From: Fontibacter flavus
GTDB taxonomy: Bacteria > Bacteroidota > Bacteroidia > Cytophagales > Cyclobacteriaceae
Length of the DNA stretch: 64,000 nucleotides
Assembly (NCBI RefSeq): GCF_042432905.1
Contig: NZ_JBHLWI010000037.1
Coordinates: forward strand, 62,001-126,000
Reading direction: 5' to 3'
This document shows, in pieces, positions 37,601-44,948 of the stretch. How positions within the stretch are numbered: position 1 is the first letter of the stretch; every line of letters begins with the position of its first letter. The notes beneath the pieces were generated by a model, which ran no database searches, had not been told where the DNA came from, and worked only from the letters and a program-made list of their open reading frames with translations. The translations under genes and the position numbers were made by a program.

Positions 37601-38533
37601 ACGATGCAGTGATTTTGAACAATTATCAATAATGATGACTTTATCCTCTTTATCCTCGGACAGTTTTGAAAGTATTGAGTGATAATTAACTCCCTCATTT
37701 ACATTACAATCTATATATAAAACTTTGTTTTTCATCGGCACACCATCCACATTTTGTTCTTCTGTCTCTCTGAATGCTTCAAGTACGATTCGAGTTTTAC
37801 CTAAGCCAGAAAGGCCAAGTAGTCTAATGCTCTTAGTATGTTCATTTATGCCTGATTTAATTTGAGATATAGTATCAACGATTTTATCATTGGTACAAAA
37901 CGCTTTGGAGGGAGCATTGTAATCTAGCCAACCATTCCATGTTATGAAGGGCAAATACTTTTCTTTCTGATGTCTTAGAACGTGCAGAACAACTTCCTCT
38001 ACTGCGCTGCAAAATGTGTTAATGAGTTGGTTTTTAACCTTCTCAATATCTTTTGTTCGCTTTGAATAACTGTACTCTATTGGAAAACGGAGATGGCGTA
38101 AATCAAAAGGAATATTCTCAGGATTATTATTTGGAGAGCCATAGATATTATTCAAAACACCAATGATCCTTTCATTTCCTAGCGCATTTTTTGCTACACC
38201 ATGCTCATTGAGTACGTTATTGTTCTGAAAAGGCTTAAATGGATCTCCCATCCACTTTCTAATACCTTTTTTCCAATTAGGAATATGGTTTACTACAGAA
38301 AGATCTGCAACAAAAATATCACAGTTTGGTATTCTCAGGTCAGTTATTGTTGAAGCAACTGAAGGAGATCCTGGTTCATCCCGAACTCCCTCAAGTACTT
38401 TAAAATTGATACCTTTATAATCTGGTTTTCTATTAAGTTTTTTTGTTGCTTTCTCAAGGCAATTAAGAATAAAATTTTTATTGTACTTCGTTTTTGTTGA
38501 AGTTTGCCATGAGTAAAATATTTTTATTTCCAT
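34685..38533 (-). CDS. TIR-like domain plus STAND NTPase plus helical repeat protein, putative anti-phage defence
   Basis: This is a 1282-residue multidomain protein. Residues 1-150 form a TIR-like/nucleotide-hydrolase domain: IFYSWQ (4-9), DEPGSPSVASTI (about 52-63), CDIFVADLS, and the NNNVLNEHGVAKNA segment. Glu110 there is placed like the catalytic Glu of TIR enzymes. The NTPase has Walker A LLGLSGLGKTRI (about 238-249), Walker B KVIIIDNCSKS (about 298-308) and the STAND-like FSQGIPLMAVLI (about 381-392). The remaining 880 residues are alpha-helical and could sense a ligand. The layout matches Avs-type or other STAND immune proteins; defence is my inference. It is lower in G+C than the tra genes beside it, so it was probably acquired separately. 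Confidence 0.7.
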   Translation of the reverse strand: MEIKIFYSWQTSTKTKYNKNFILNCLEKATKKLNRKPDYKGINFKVLEGVRDEPGSPSVASTITDLRIPNCDIFVADLSVVNHIPNWKKGIRKWMGDPFKPFQNNNVLNEHGVAKNALGNERIIGVLNNIYGSPNNNPENIPFDLRHLRFPIEYSYSKRTKDIEKVKNQLINTFCSAVEEVVLHVLRHQKEKYLPFITWNGWLDYNAPSKAFCTNDKIVDTISQIKSGINEHTKSIRLLGLSGLGKTRIVLEAFRETEEQNVDGVPMKNKVLYIDCNVNEGVNYHSILSKLSEDKEDKVIIIDNCSKSLHRRLLPLINNDNNSLSLITIDSNPEEFELDRINGVSYILFKKEDLSSVVNDILQEDLAILGEDTISKIKEFSQGIPLMAVLISESMKEGEKYVGRLDDKDLLDKLLGKKGEEETWRTILRSCSIFNYFGYEDELKSQLEFIAKNNNITSLEIGDQIVVNKFYEVCSHYLKREIFERKGRLIGMRPFPLAMYLAQEWLEPCTPERLVQVINSISELDNPDRKNLSEAMAEQMKYLGYNEKAKEIIEKIAGPNGPFDNAEVLNTELGSRFFRSFVEVNPIAVAKNFTRIFSLPPEELYKIDEGRRNIVWVLEKLCFDRRTFLAGAKTLFSFAVAENETWANNATGQFIQLFKILLPGTEANLDERWAIIEWGLDKNEPKYYELAIKAMASGLSYGHFSRTGGAEQQGTMKLLDYQPSWEEVSTYWNRILLKLVSIIKSKEHFKDEVCDIIANSIRSISNAGFARIILKYIVEVAEIKNYDWDEGLKGLKEAFKYEKTNLNVEELGQIELLIDKMTKKDFQSKYVNISNSYYLETEDYSSEGIKDAVINLADEFISQELSWEENLPLIFSRQVIFSFYFGRRVYELIEGDKLKVMSFLEDSVSVIKEINIKDRNITAFIGFATQLNDEEKSQFYHTLKEDEDLNYLLFSFLASDPEGWKYFELLFELIDKGKCELSGFQYFTHANSLSQFDYSELEKFSKKLFSYGKEGYELVFDMFFSLGFHNEEIKNKLIPIFKECIYTIGINKEAKHQLDGYRWSQTICDILNHKDETEFAVFINKLIIDSFSRDNMVFSSDSDFQRIYEVLMKIHFQSVWTDLSNALLYIEDDFVKFYGLKSILGSRIGGVGRRSVGILFDGDIEKIFNWCSTKKPLAPARLAELVPIYAENNNQYTEWHPYAKRLIDDFGHIKEVLISLNSNMGTFSWTGSLVPLLEAQKELFLSIKNHEIQLVSEWVMGNLDNIDEQIKRERNRDQETYL

Positions 38534-38606
38534 TTTAAAGATATTTATCGTTCAATTTTGACTAGATGTGAAAGTGTAAGTCTCCCATATTTGAATATGC
38601 AAAAGA

Positions 38607-38614
38607 CAAATGTA
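38607..38614 (-). promoter_or_regulatory. Candidate -7 element for the defence-like gene
   Basis: TACATTTG on the minus strand fits TAnnTTTG and lies 74 bases before the ATG at 38533. No clear -33 partner was seen. Confidence 0.3.
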
Positions 38615-38648
38615 GTATCCATGATCCAATCTAGTTTTTTTATTCGAC

Positions 38649-38671
38649 CAAAAAAAGGGCTATAATAGCCC
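38649..38671 (-). terminator. Terminator at the end of radC
   Basis: On the minus strand GGGCTA, a 3-base loop and TAGCCC are followed by a run of T. The radC stop codon lies inside the stem, so this hairpin ends the minus-strand ICE transcripts. Confidence 0.8.
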
Positions 38672-39127
38672 TTCATCTCTAAAGGAGAAATACCCTTCGC
38701 TGGTAACGATCAGGTGGTCTAAAAGTTGAATTTTAAGAATCTCACCTGCTTTTTTTAATTCACGGGTAAGAGTCTTGTCCTGTTCACTTGCCTTAAGTAC
38801 TCCCGAAGGATGGTTATGGGCTACAATGATGGCGCACGCATTGGCCTTGAGGGCTCCCGCATAGACAACTCTGATATCCACATACGTTCCTGCAATCCCA
38901 CCGGTAGAAATATCAACAATCCCAATGACATGATTCCCCCGGTTGAGATACATCACTTTGAACTGTTCCACAAATTCAATTTTATCACTATTCCAATTTT
39001 CCAAAAGGATAGTGTTTGCATCTTTTGATGAAGCGATTTTGGGTCGTTCAGATGCTTTTACATTGGTTTTGTATACCAATTCTATTTCAGCAACATTTGA
39101 GACAATAAGGTTTTTTGAAGTTTCCAT
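38660..39127 (-). CDS. RadC-like JAB/MPN-domain protein
   Basis: This 155-residue protein is the C-terminal MPN (JAB1-like) metalloprotease fold of RadC without the N-terminal helix-hairpin-helix part. The metal motif is HNHPSGVLKASEQD, preceded by GGIAGTYVDIRVVYAGAL and followed by LLDHLIVTSEGYFSFRDEG. Short RadC forms like this are routine cargo of Bacteroidota conjugative elements; a role in DNA repair is not established. It is the last gene of the ICE block before a terminator. Confidence 0.88.
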   Translation of the reverse strand: METSKNLIVSNVAEIELVYKTNVKASERPKIASSKDANTILLENWNSDKIEFVEQFKVMYLNRGNHVIGIVDISTGGIAGTYVDIRVVYAGALKANACAIIVAHNHPSGVLKASEQDKTLTRELKKAGEILKIQLLDHLIVTSEGYFSFRDEGLL

Positions 39128-39172
39128 AACAATTCGTTTTAAAGATTAGAAATTAATTATGGTACCTCCTCT

Positions 39173-39289
39173 GGCTTAGGGGAATAGAGCCCAAAAGGAA
39201 ACGGAATAAGTCCCGGAGGGTGGACAGGCTGAGGAACGAGGCATGGCCATTATGCCGTAGTCTTTTGGAGCGCTCAGCACCCCTAAGCC
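39173..39289. repeat. Structured intergenic element with nested inverted repeats
   Basis: The ends are a perfect 10-bp inverted repeat (GGCTTAGGGG 39173-39182, CCCCTAAGCC 39280-39289). Inside lie CCAAAAG (39191-39197) with CTTTTGG (39262-39268) and a GGCAT/ATGCC hairpin (39240-39256). The GCTGAG/CTCAGC pair (39228-39233, 39273-39278) would conflict with the inner pair and suggests a pseudoknot or alternative fold. It sits between radC and a hypothetical gene and has no ORF. Confidence 0.5.
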
Positions 39290-39394
39290 GATATTTGTAC
39301 TGGAATTAATGAGAAGAAAAAGAAAAGGTCATTTTGTAGGAATCAGGAACTTGAGACCATCTTAAAACTAAATGTTGCAGATTGTATCTTCAGG

Positions 39395-39772
39395 TTAGGT
39401 AAAGTTGAAAAGCAGGTCTACCGCTTGTTTGAATTTTGGATTTTTGCTTTTTCGTTCTGCATATTTTACCGTGCAATCGACCGAAAAAAATGCCCTGTAT
39501 CCTTCAAACAGGTGTATGGAGAACAGCTCGCTTTCGCTTGCCAGTCTGTCTCCAAACTGTAGGATTGCCTGTTCTATGGATTTTGACTTATGCCTCCAAA
39601 AGGCGAAGGTAAACACGGGGTGATCCCAGCTTTCACTGATCTCTTGCTCCTGTTCTTTGAAGATTTGGCATGTATCATTTATAAAGGTTAAAAGGCCTGG
39701 TATTTCGTTTGGAAACAGCTTGTGAAGCAGTTTGGCCTTATCCACGTTTGTCATATTTTCAATTGATTTCAT
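39395..39772 (-). CDS. ICE-associated hypothetical protein
   Basis: This 125-residue soluble protein starts MKSIENMTNVDKAKLLHKLFP at the ATG at 39772; a TTG seven codons upstream is less likely. I see no known domain; it contains FWRHKSKSIEQAI and is probably mostly helical. It sits 52 bases downstream of the DUF932 gene on the same strand and is part of the accessory group of the ICE. Confidence 0.65.
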   Translation of the reverse strand: MKSIENMTNVDKAKLLHKLFPNEIPGLLTFINDTCQIFKEQEQEISESWDHPVFTFAFWRHKSKSIEQAILQFGDRLASESELFSIHLFEGYRAFFSVDCTVKYAERKSKNPKFKQAVDLLFNFT

Positions 39773-39823
39773 ATTCGTTTGTTTTAAAGCCAAAGGGGGA
39801 TTTCTCCCCCTTTGGCTGTTGGG

Positions 39824-40891
39824 TTAGTTCATGTGAAATACATCTGAGCCTGATTTGGCAAACCCGTTGCAAAGCCTGAAGGCCTCTTGGGTACGCAGTT
39901 TTGCCGTTCCTTCCATGATGGAAACAAACTTTGCTTCCCCGTCTTTGAAGTTGGCCACGTTCTGGAAATACCCACTTACAGCGTTAAAGGCTCCAAACAA
40001 AGTTCCTTTGGTTGTATCCAACTGTTGGGTATCATCTGCCATAGCGTATTCAAAAGCGCTTTCACAGGTATTTTTGAAACGGGTGGACAATTCGTCCCAT
40101 TTTCCCTTTTCCAGTTTTTGCAAGACTTCTTTGGAAGGTACCAATGCCATTTGGATGAGCTTCTTTACTTCGTAGTCTGTGATGCGAACTTTTGCCCAAT
40201 GATTAAAAATCGCATCCATGCCATTGGCGAATTGGTTGGATATACCCATCAGTTTGTGAGCCTGCTCCAGTCGCTCCTTTGCCGTGGCGGTATGACGGAT
40301 TTTCACGCAATTCTGCATGTTTTTTAATGCAGCATTGAGGGTGTTGTTGCATACCACACGAATAGGCGTAAAACAAGCTTTGATGCTGCCAAATCCGTCG
40401 TGGGAGGCGGTTAGCAAAAGGTACTTCTCGATCAGGTCATCATTGCCGACCCTAATATAACCGGGAAGTTTGGCGGTGATAAATACCCTTTCGCCCTTCC
40501 CCAAAGCACCTGCGGTTTCGTAATGGATTCCCTCACCACCACCAACAATGGCATCAAAAAAGGAGAAGATATCCCAGTTTTGTACGACCTCGTACCCTCT
40601 CCCTACCACTCCCAACACCTGCTCTGTGTCGGTACGTACCGTGGCATAATACCCCGGAACCTCCAGTTCGGGAATTTTGATGGTAATGTCTTCATCTGCA
40701 ATTTGGTTTTCGTTGTCATAGGTGAACAAGTGTCTTTTTTCGACTTCATAGTCCAGTCCTGCAAACCGGATGGCATCCGCACTTGTGGGGCAATCTTTTA
40801 CAATTCGTCCCAACCCGTGCCACGCCCTTTCACGGACACTAAAGAAACTGTGTTTTCCGGTTTTGCTGTTGAAATTGATGTTATGTGACAT
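39824..40891 (-). CDS. DUF932 phage/plasmid-like protein
   Basis: This 355-residue protein belongs to the DUF932 family found on plasmids, phages and conjugative elements. The N-terminus reads MSHNINFNSKTG and contains RERAWHGLGRIV. The centre has VLGVVGRGYEVVQNWDIFSFFDAIVG and RVVCNNTLNAAL, which are conserved family blocks. Its function is unknown. The start is the ATG at 40891, two codons inside a TTG-opened frame. The long structured intergenic region lies just upstream. Confidence 0.88.
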   Translation of the reverse strand: MSHNINFNSKTGKHSFFSVRERAWHGLGRIVKDCPTSADAIRFAGLDYEVEKRHLFTYDNENQIADEDITIKIPELEVPGYYATVRTDTEQVLGVVGRGYEVVQNWDIFSFFDAIVGGGEGIHYETAGALGKGERVFITAKLPGYIRVGNDDLIEKYLLLTASHDGFGSIKACFTPIRVVCNNTLNAALKNMQNCVKIRHTATAKERLEQAHKLMGISNQFANGMDAIFNHWAKVRITDYEVKKLIQMALVPSKEVLQKLEKGKWDELSTRFKNTCESAFEYAMADDTQQLDTTKGTLFGAFNAVSGYFQNVANFKDGEAKFVSIMEGTAKLRTQEAFRLCNGFAKSGSDVFHMN

Positions 40892-40982
40892 AAGCAAACA
40901 GGATTTTCGCTTGTATGCCGCAGACCTGATACTGCGGTTTTTGTTAATAAAAAATTAAAAAACTGCTACACGGCTTCGCCTT

Positions 40983-41143
40983 CTGCTAACCGTTAAGCAG
41001 CCAAAATGCGGTGCGGTGGGAAAGTGGGCAAGGCTGCCAGAGAAAATACTACCCCGTAAGGGTGTGGAGATTTTCTCTGGCACCCACAGGGCTTGGCCTT
41101 GCCGCAGGCGGTGGGGGCATACCTTTGCTGCAACGGTTGGCAG
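40983..41143. repeat. Three nested inverted repeats in the gap upstream of the DUF932 gene
   Basis: The outer pair is CTGCTAACCGTT (40983-40994) with AACGGTTGGCAG (41132-41143), 11 of 12 matching. The middle pair is GGCAAGGC (41027-41034) with GCCTTGCC (41096-41103). The inner pair is TGCCAGAGAAAAT (41035-41047) with ATTTTCTCTGGCA (41070-41082), a perfect 13-bp stem contiguous with the middle pair on the left. The whole 160 bases could fold as one long stem with internal loops. It is GC-rich and has no credible ORF. It might be a structured RNA, an oriT-like site or a regulatory element. Confidence 0.6.
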
Positions 41144-41277
41144 TAGGCTCAAAAAAAGTTGTTTTTACAGTTCTTTCCATTTGCATATCTATAACTGACA
41201 CCGTTAAGGATTGCAGTGGAAATCCTTCGTGAGAAGATTGGAACGGAAAGCCTGACCTGCCGAGGCAGGTAACGGCC

Positions 41278-41305
41278 AAAAAAAAAGCCCCAGAAGGGAC
41301 TTTTT
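41278..41305 (-). terminator. Terminator of the tra operon
   Basis: On the minus strand AAAAAGTCCC, a TTCT loop and GGGGCT are followed by a run of nine T. It lies 26 bases past the stop of the last small gene of the operon. Confidence 0.7.
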
Positions 41306-41330
41306 GTTGATTAATAAAATGAAAAGAGGA

Positions 41331-41579
41331 TTATATGCTCTGCCCTTTTTTCGAGGACTTTTTCTTTTTCACGGATGGTTTGTTCCATATTTTTCCGGGA
41401 ACTTTCTTGCTTTCTTTCTCGGTTTGGGATTTCGCTTGATTGGACTGATCCTTTTTCTTTATTCCTTCAAACAGCGCATCCGCAATATCCTCATCCCTTT
41501 GGGTATGATAAAGCAAGGGGTTTAGGTCAGGATCCATCCGGTTCTCTTCCTCCCAGTAATGTTCAAACTGATTTTCCAT
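41331..41579 (-). CDS. Small basic-tailed ICE hypothetical protein
   Basis: This 82-residue protein has an acidic N-terminus (MENQFEHYWEEENRMDPDLN) and a very Lys-rich tail (about residues 60-82). No family is recognised. It is the last gene of the tra-strand cluster, ahead of the terminator. The similar Lys/Ser tail of the upstream protein hints at a shared origin or shared partner. Confidence 0.55.
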   Translation of the reverse strand: MENQFEHYWEEENRMDPDLNPLLYHTQRDEDIADALFEGIKKKDQSNQAKSQTEKESKKVPGKIWNKPSVKKKKSSKKGQSI

Positions 41580-41620
41580 TAATCAAAGGTTTAAGAATCA
41601 TTATTGACAATCAATCAGGA

Positions 41621-42445
41621 CTATATGCCTACCCCTTTCTTCTTTGAAGGCTTCTTTTTGACAGAAGACCGTTGGTTAACCTTCGGGGCAGTCTTTTTTT
41701 TTGAGCCCTCATCGTTTTTCTTTTCCTGCTTTGCAGGTTCCTGCTTCTGTCCTGTTGACTGCTTTGTCCCCGGATGTTCCATTTTGACTTTCAGGTCGTC
41801 TTTGGAAATTCTCTTGCCTGCCTGGTCATAGAAGTTCAGGGTTTTATATTGTGGATTCGCCTCCACATAAATCCTTTCCTTTTTCCCATCCATCTCCATG
41901 GCCACACCATGTCTGTTGCCTTTTTGAAGGGATTTTTCCAGCCACTCACCTTGCCTTTCGTCAAGCTTGACAGGAAGCTGTCCGATCAGGTCTTTTAGGT
42001 TGTAACCATAATTTTCATGGTACTGATTGACGGTGTAGTTATTATTCTTGTCCTTTTCCTTCAGGTCGAGTTGGAGCCATGCCTGATAGGAATGCCCCTC
42101 TTTATTGAACAAGGTTTTGTTGACCGCCCGCCCTTGCAGGAGGTTGAATGCTTCCTTAGCGGAAATATTCTGGTTTTGGTAAAACGTGTGGTTTACGGCA
42201 GCCCCGTTTTCCATTGTGGGATTCAACGTCACATCCGTTTTGTTGAAGAAGTACATTTCGGACGTATCGGACTTGTTGAAATGAAGGTTGAAATCCACTT
42301 TGCTGCCTTCAATTTCCATTGTCCGCTGCAACTGGAATTCTTTAAGCCCCTTTTCTATCTGCTTTTCCATTTCCTGTATTAGTTCGGGGTCAAAGCCTGA
42401 ATATTTGAGCTTGTCTTTGAGAAATTCGAGATTCTTTTGTTCCAT
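41621..42445 (-). CDS. ICE-associated protein, DUF3945/DUF4099-like group
   Basis: This 274-residue protein starts MEQKNLEFLKDKLKYSGF. The FNKSDTSEMYFFNKTDVTLNP stretch is typical of a Bacteroidota conjugative-element family whose longer members carry DUF3945. A middle domain (VKLDERQGEWLEKSLQKGNRHG) follows, then a Lys-rich tail from about residue 225. The function is unknown. It starts 2 bases after the traN stop, so it is co-transcribed with the tra genes. Confidence 0.6.
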   Translation of the reverse strand: MEQKNLEFLKDKLKYSGFDPELIQEMEKQIEKGLKEFQLQRTMEIEGSKVDFNLHFNKSDTSEMYFFNKTDVTLNPTMENGAAVNHTFYQNQNISAKEAFNLLQGRAVNKTLFNKEGHSYQAWLQLDLKEKDKNNNYTVNQYHENYGYNLKDLIGQLPVKLDERQGEWLEKSLQKGNRHGVAMEMDGKKERIYVEANPQYKTLNFYDQAGKRISKDDLKVKMEHPGTKQSTGQKQEPAKQEKKNDEGSKKKTAPKVNQRSSVKKKPSKKKGVGI

Positions 42446-42447
42446 GA

Positions 42448-43314
42448 TTATTGGGATTTTGATTGATACTCACTTACGGGCAAGGCTTTTAACAGGTGCT
42501 TGCCTTTGACGGACAGGGTCAGGTTCCTGTCCCCGTTCCGTTCAAATACCTGCATTATGAATCTTTTGCTGTCTGCAATGGTGAACTTTTCGAATGCAAG
42601 GACGATGGTATTGTTGTCCTTACCGGATACACCTTTTGTAAGTCCGGGATAACCGAATACCGGCACCATCTCCAATTCCCTTACCGCTGTTCTTTTGGTT
42701 TGTTTTGCATCCCGAATAAAGAAGCGCCACTGTTCGGTATTGAAGTCTATGCCTGAACTGTTGGAAATGAAAAGCTGAAAAAACATAACATCTTCGTGGA
42801 TATATATCCCCTGAAGGGTGAGCTTCATGCGGCTGTTTTTGTCCCGTTTTCTCATGAAAGGGTTTTTTTCAGCTACTTTTTCAGCCATCTGCTCAACCTG
42901 CGCTTCGTTGAGAGAGATTTGGTCAAACAACATGGCTGTGGTCTCATGATGGTTCTGCAAGCCCATATCAATAACAGGGTTTGGAATCTGGTCACTGTAA
43001 TTGACGGTAAAGTGATAAAGCTTACCATCAGCGGTGATCACGTTGAGGTTGCTTTCAGAGAAACCCTTTGCCGCCGCTTTTACCTTCAGCACATTTTGGG
43101 CTTTTTCGTCTTTCTGTGCCAGTATGTGACGACTTCCCCTGTCGGCACTTTGCACCGGGGAAGGGAAAATCAATACCGTTGTCTTTTCCCATCCTATGTT
43201 GAGTTGGTATGGCGTTATCAGTGCCTGATGAAAAAAAGACTGGCTTTGTGCTGATAAGGATAATGCGGATACAAGAGCTATCAGCAGTACGGAGAGAATG
43301 GTTTTTTTATTCAT
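42448..43314 (-). CDS. traN: Conjugative transposon protein TraN (VirB9-like)
   Basis: TraN is a periplasmic part of the mating-pair channel in Bacteroidota elements and takes the place of VirB9. The 288-residue protein has a signal peptide (about residues 1-22, ending LSAQSQ). It then has the family pattern with YQLNIGWEKTTVLIFPSPVQSADRGS near the N-terminus, and a C-terminal beta domain. It sits 29 bases downstream of traM and directly upstream of the DUF3945-like gene. Confidence 0.88.
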   Translation of the reverse strand: MNKKTILSVLLIALVSALSLSAQSQSFFHQALITPYQLNIGWEKTTVLIFPSPVQSADRGSRHILAQKDEKAQNVLKVKAAAKGFSESNLNVITADGKLYHFTVNYSDQIPNPVIDMGLQNHHETTAMLFDQISLNEAQVEQMAEKVAEKNPFMRKRDKNSRMKLTLQGIYIHEDVMFFQLFISNSSGIDFNTEQWRFFIRDAKQTKRTAVRELEMVPVFGYPGLTKGVSGKDNNTIVLAFEKFTIADSKRFIMQVFERNGDRNLTLSVKGKHLLKALPVSEYQSKSQ

Positions 43315-43343
43315 GGTCTTTTGATTAAGAGTTTTGGAGATTA

Positions 43344-44639
43344 TTAATAGCGTTGGTTTTGGTCAACGAGAAGGACTGGATGGGTATCTTTTACCGTTAC
43401 CCTTATAAGTTTGGCTTTTTTGCTGAAAAGCCCTTTGGCAGCCTCAATGCCTGCATTGGCGGCCTGAGCTTCGAGTGAAGGGTTGAAAGCCATAAACTGC
43501 GCTCCCTGTATGGCACTGGCGGTACCTTCCTTCACCGATTCTCGGGTAATCGCTCCCGGAATTCTTACCCCGGGTATGGCATCCAGATCGTAGACTGAAA
43601 GGCTTACCGGGAAGATTACCTCTCCGTGGCGTATGCCTTCAACCTCGACCTCCAACCTTTCCCCCTGAATGCCGCATTTGCCGAACACAAAGCTGCCGGA
43701 GGGTATCCGGGTTCCGTTGATATACACATCCCTAGTCAGGCGCATCTTTATCGTGGCGCCTGCTGTAAGTGTCTGCTCTCCGTGGATGACAGCAGGAACC
43801 GCAAAAATGTTATTCTCATCGGGGGTGGGTTCGTCTTCAAGACTATAAAAACCATTGGTCTGTGTTTTTTGGGTAAAAAGAGGGACTAATCCGTCCTCTT
43901 CCTTTTCATAATCGATGGTTTCCCGGCTTTTTTTGGGAATGCCTTGTGACTGCTTTGGTTTGCCATCGGCATGAATGGGAAATACCTTACCTTTGTTTTC
44001 AAGGGATTTTTCCCTAAGCCTATCCTTCACCCTTTCGGGATGCTGAACGTCCAAAATCTTTTCAAGCATGGCTTCAATCTGCATCATTTCCGGGTCTTCG
44101 GTATTGGGTGTTGACATGGTTTTCATCATGTTCTCCAACCTGTCAATGTCCCCGCTTAATTCAATCGGCACTTCCCTTTTCCTCTCTGTTTGCATACTGT
44201 GGGAAGGGATAGGGTCGGGTTGTTCCAACACCGCCTGAAGTTCATCCAATTGTTGCCTGATCTTTATCTCCTGCTCCTTCATCGGTGTGGTTTCAATGAT
44301 GGTAGATTCCGAATGGTCTGACATTTCCAAATCCCGGCTTTCCTTTTCTTTTATTTGAAAGAAATCGGCATAAGGATCTTGGTTGTATTGTTTTCTCTTT
44401 TCGCTGGAATCCTTTTTCGCCTTTTCATAAATGGAAAGCTTGTCCATCGGCTTTTCTTCAATGTCCGGTGTGGGAAGTGTCCCAATAAGACCTGTGTTTT
44501 CTTCGATGTATTCCACAGTAGGATTTCCTCCTCCCAATGCCCAGAAGGTGGTTACAAGGAAAGGGAGTGCAAACAACGGGAGTACCAATAGAAACTTACG
44601 GTGTCGTTTAAATTTTTCGCTTTGGGGTTGTGTTTTCAT
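43344..44639 (-). CDS. traM: Conjugative transposon protein TraM (VirB10-like)
   Basis: TraM is an inner-membrane-anchored core channel protein. I start it at the ATG at 44639 (MKTQPQSEKF, 431 residues), because the frame before that overlaps traL. A single transmembrane segment lies at about residues 17-38. A long Glu/Gln/Lys-rich periplasmic linker (about 50-240) is followed by a C-terminal beta-barrel domain with GEQTLTAGATIKMRLTRDVYING and GSFVFGKCG. This is the VirB10-like architecture. It is followed by traN. Confidence 0.85.
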   Translation of the reverse strand: MKTQPQSEKFKRHRKFLLVLPLFALPFLVTTFWALGGGNPTVEYIEENTGLIGTLPTPDIEEKPMDKLSIYEKAKKDSSEKRKQYNQDPYADFFQIKEKESRDLEMSDHSESTIIETTPMKEQEIKIRQQLDELQAVLEQPDPIPSHSMQTERKREVPIELSGDIDRLENMMKTMSTPNTEDPEMMQIEAMLEKILDVQHPERVKDRLREKSLENKGKVFPIHADGKPKQSQGIPKKSRETIDYEKEEDGLVPLFTQKTQTNGFYSLEDEPTPDENNIFAVPAVIHGEQTLTAGATIKMRLTRDVYINGTRIPSGSFVFGKCGIQGERLEVEVEGIRHGEVIFPVSLSVYDLDAIPGVRIPGAITRESVKEGTASAIQGAQFMAFNPSLEAQAANAGIEAAKGLFSKKAKLIRVTVKDTHPVLLVDQNQRY

Positions 44640-44680
44640 GATATTTGAGGATTTGATTGATTGTTTAATAAGCTGGATTC

Positions 44681-44941
44681 TTATAGAATACCCATCGGGT
44701 TGATGGGTAACAAAACCCTGATGGGACTGCCTCCAAGTGCTCCAAACGCCCTGAGTAAGATGCAAAGCAGGCAGCCCGTGACCAGCAGGATGTAAAGGAT
44801 CAGTAGCAGTTTCTTCTCTTTTACATTTAATCCGGCTTCTTTTTTTTGGAGGTAGGTCGTTATTCTTTTCTCAGTTTGTTTCCAAGGTGCCATCATCCTT
44901 GCAAAGAGGTCAGCCCATGGTATGATTGCTTTGTTTTTCAT
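44681..44941 (-). CDS. TraL-like small membrane protein
   Basis: This 86-residue protein has a basic N-terminal half and one strong transmembrane helix (about residues 45-67), followed by ALGGSPIRVLLPINP. Its size and its place between traK and traM match TraL of CTnDOT-type elements; I identify it by position more than by motif. It starts 8 bases after the traK stop. Confidence 0.6.
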   Translation of the reverse strand: MKNKAIIPWADLFARMMAPWKQTEKRITTYLQKKEAGLNVKEKKLLLILYILLVTGCLLCILLRAFGALGGSPIRVLLPINPMGIL

Positions 44942-44948
44942 ATTACAG

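Larger units (their letters stand above)
40892..41330. other. Non-coding region of the ICE between DUF932 and the tra operon end
   Basis: About 440 bases without a convincing gene; the short frames seen on both strands lack family features. It contains the nested repeat element, a 16-base palindrome (ACCTGC CGAG GCAGGT, 41255-41270) and a terminator of the tra operon. Confidence 0.6.
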
